NCBI GenBank assembly: GCA_026122225.1
Contig: JANEZZ010001677.1
Span: 62,001 to 126,000, forward strand
Length of the DNA: 64,000 nt
DNA from: Heloderma charlesbogerti
Taxonomy: Eukaryota; Chordata; Lepidosauria; Squamata; Helodermatidae
Direction: 5' to 3'
Under the pieces are notes generated by a model that was not told the origin of the DNA, searched no databases, and worked only from the letters and a program-made list of their open reading frames with translations. A program made the position numbers and the translations under genes. Shown piece after piece: positions 60,808 through 64,000 of this stretch. The stretch's first letter is position 1. Each line of letters opens with the position of its first letter.

Positions 60808-61004
60808 GGCCAAATGATACGGGGGAAACCCAGGGAAGGGGGAGCTGTAAAGACTGGAGGAGTGCTGAGCAATAAAGGAAAAAAGCAAGTGCATCTGTGT
60901 GTGTAGAGTAAGGCACGCAACTGTTTAAACAAGTGCCGAATCTTTGCTACTGGTAATTGTAGACGCATCACACCGGAGAGTTTAAGGGGGGGGAACCAAC
61001 AAAA

Positions 61005-61010
61005 TTTATT
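61005..61010 (-). promoter_or_regulatory. RPS28: RPS28 polyadenylation signal
   Basis: AATAAA on the minus strand. The last coding exon has a donor-like GTACGT directly after 61370, and an acceptor (TTCGTAG) lies before 61086. RPS28 would therefore end in a 3'UTR exon of roughly 60985-61086 that holds this signal. Inferred from splice motifs only. Confidence 0.55.
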
Positions 61011-61390
61011 TAAATCACGTCCGATGGCTCATCTCTCCTTGACCAGACCGCAGAAGCCGGTCACGCGGAAGGGTTTTTTACCCCATCTACGAAAAAACCG
61101 AAACAAAACAGGCGTTAGTCTGACGCTCAACTCTGCCAGGCGCAAAGAAAAGGCTGTGAAGAGGAGGTCAGTTGTTTATCAAACGCCGGATCTTGGGTGC
61201 CACCGCGTCACCCCCACCTGGGGCCTTCCAGATGCGCCGGACACGAACTTCCATCTGCCCCGGCAGGCGTACCCCACAGGGCCGCCGGGAGCTGCAGCCC
61301 CAAACACCGCGGAGGCAGGGTGCTGGGGGCTGTTCGGGGGCGGGAGGCACCAGGCGGAGCCGCACGTACCGGGGCTTCGGCCCGCCGGGC

Positions 61391-63286
<1,896 letters not shown>

Positions 63287-63359
63287 GCTGCGAACAGGAT
63301 CGCTTTAGTCGGAAAGAGTCTTTGGGACAATTACTTATTTTAAGTTACTTAGGGCTTCA

Positions 63360-63360
<1 letters not shown>

Positions 63361-63417
<57 letters not shown>

Positions 63418-63788
63418 GTGTGTATAAATGTGTGTGTATATATATATATAAAATATATATATATATTATTTTTATATATATATTATATATATTTTTATAT
63501 ATTTATATCATATATATATATTATATATAATATATATATAAAATATATATTTTATATATCATATATACATTTTTATATATAATATGTATAATTTTATATA
63601 TCTACATTTATATCTATCTATACATTTATATCTATCTATCTATCTATACATTTATATTTATATCTATCTGTCTATACATTTATATTTTATATCTATCTAT
63701 CTATCTATACATTTATATTTATATCTATCTATCTATACATTTATATGTATCTATATCTATGCATTTATATATATATCTATATCTATGC

Positions 63789-63827
<39 letters not shown>

Positions 63828-64000
63828 TTTATATATATATATGCATTTATATATATCTATATATATATGCATTTATATATATATATACATATCTATACAT
63901 GTATATATATATATATATACATTTATATCTATCTATCTATCTATCTATCTATACATTTATATATATATATATATACATTTATATATCTATCTATCTATCT
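63361..64000. repeat. compound (AT)n/(TATC)n/(TATG) microsatellite
   Basis: More than 640 bp of AT dinucleotides mixed with TATC tetranucleotides and a recurrent 'catttatat' unit, running to the window edge in NDUFA7 intron 1. Confidence 0.97.

Overview
The window reads as nuclear DNA of a squamate reptile (lizard or snake). Intron-containing vertebrate genes sit in a dense background of repeats: BovB (RTE), CR1 and L2 LINEs, tRNA-derived SINEs, hAT- and Harbinger-like MITEs and microsatellites. Abundant BovB together with vomeronasal type-2 receptor (V2R) genes points to squamates; the species cannot be read from the sequence.

Left part (1-19 kb): two V2R chemoreceptor paralogs in tandem on the minus strand. 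The right one (10040-18638) can be assembled from six exons with GT/AG junctions at every boundary and one open frame of 884 codons: signal peptide, Venus-flytrap domain, nine-cysteine linker and 7TM domain. The left one (795-2492) shows only exons 1 and 2; the rest lies beyond the left edge or is lost. Its inherited exon-2 acceptor looks broken, with an in-frame replacement 21 bases further in. The duplication also includes about 330 bp of 5' flank.

Middle (19-39 kb): no convincing coding gene. It holds CR1 tails, SINEs, BovB copies (one ending in a perfect 35-bp inverted repeat), a GC-rich stretch near 26.1-26.4 kb that may be a distant first exon of KANK3, and at 33.7-35.3 kb a nest of Harbinger-like MITEs. 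One of these is a chain of six back-to-back hairpins.

Right part (39-64 kb): KANK3 on the plus strand, ten coding exons and 1015 codons with KN motif, coiled coils and C-terminal ankyrin repeats; then a nearly complete but inactivated L2 LINE; then RPS28 (minus) and the first coding exon of NDUFA7 (plus), which diverge from a CpG-rich region. The order and orientation KANK3> <RPS28 NDUFA7> match the mammalian neighbourhood, which confirms the KANK3 assignment. The RPS28/NDUFA7 region carries seven tandem copies of a motif like the ZNF143/THAP11 SBS2 element plus one near-canonical copy in inverse orientation. The window ends in a long compound AT-rich microsatellite in NDUFA7 intron 1.

The V2R pair and the KANK3-RPS28-NDUFA7 block are functionally unrelated neighbours. 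The first serves vomeronasal chemosensation; the second is cytoskeletal, ribosomal and mitochondrial housekeeping.
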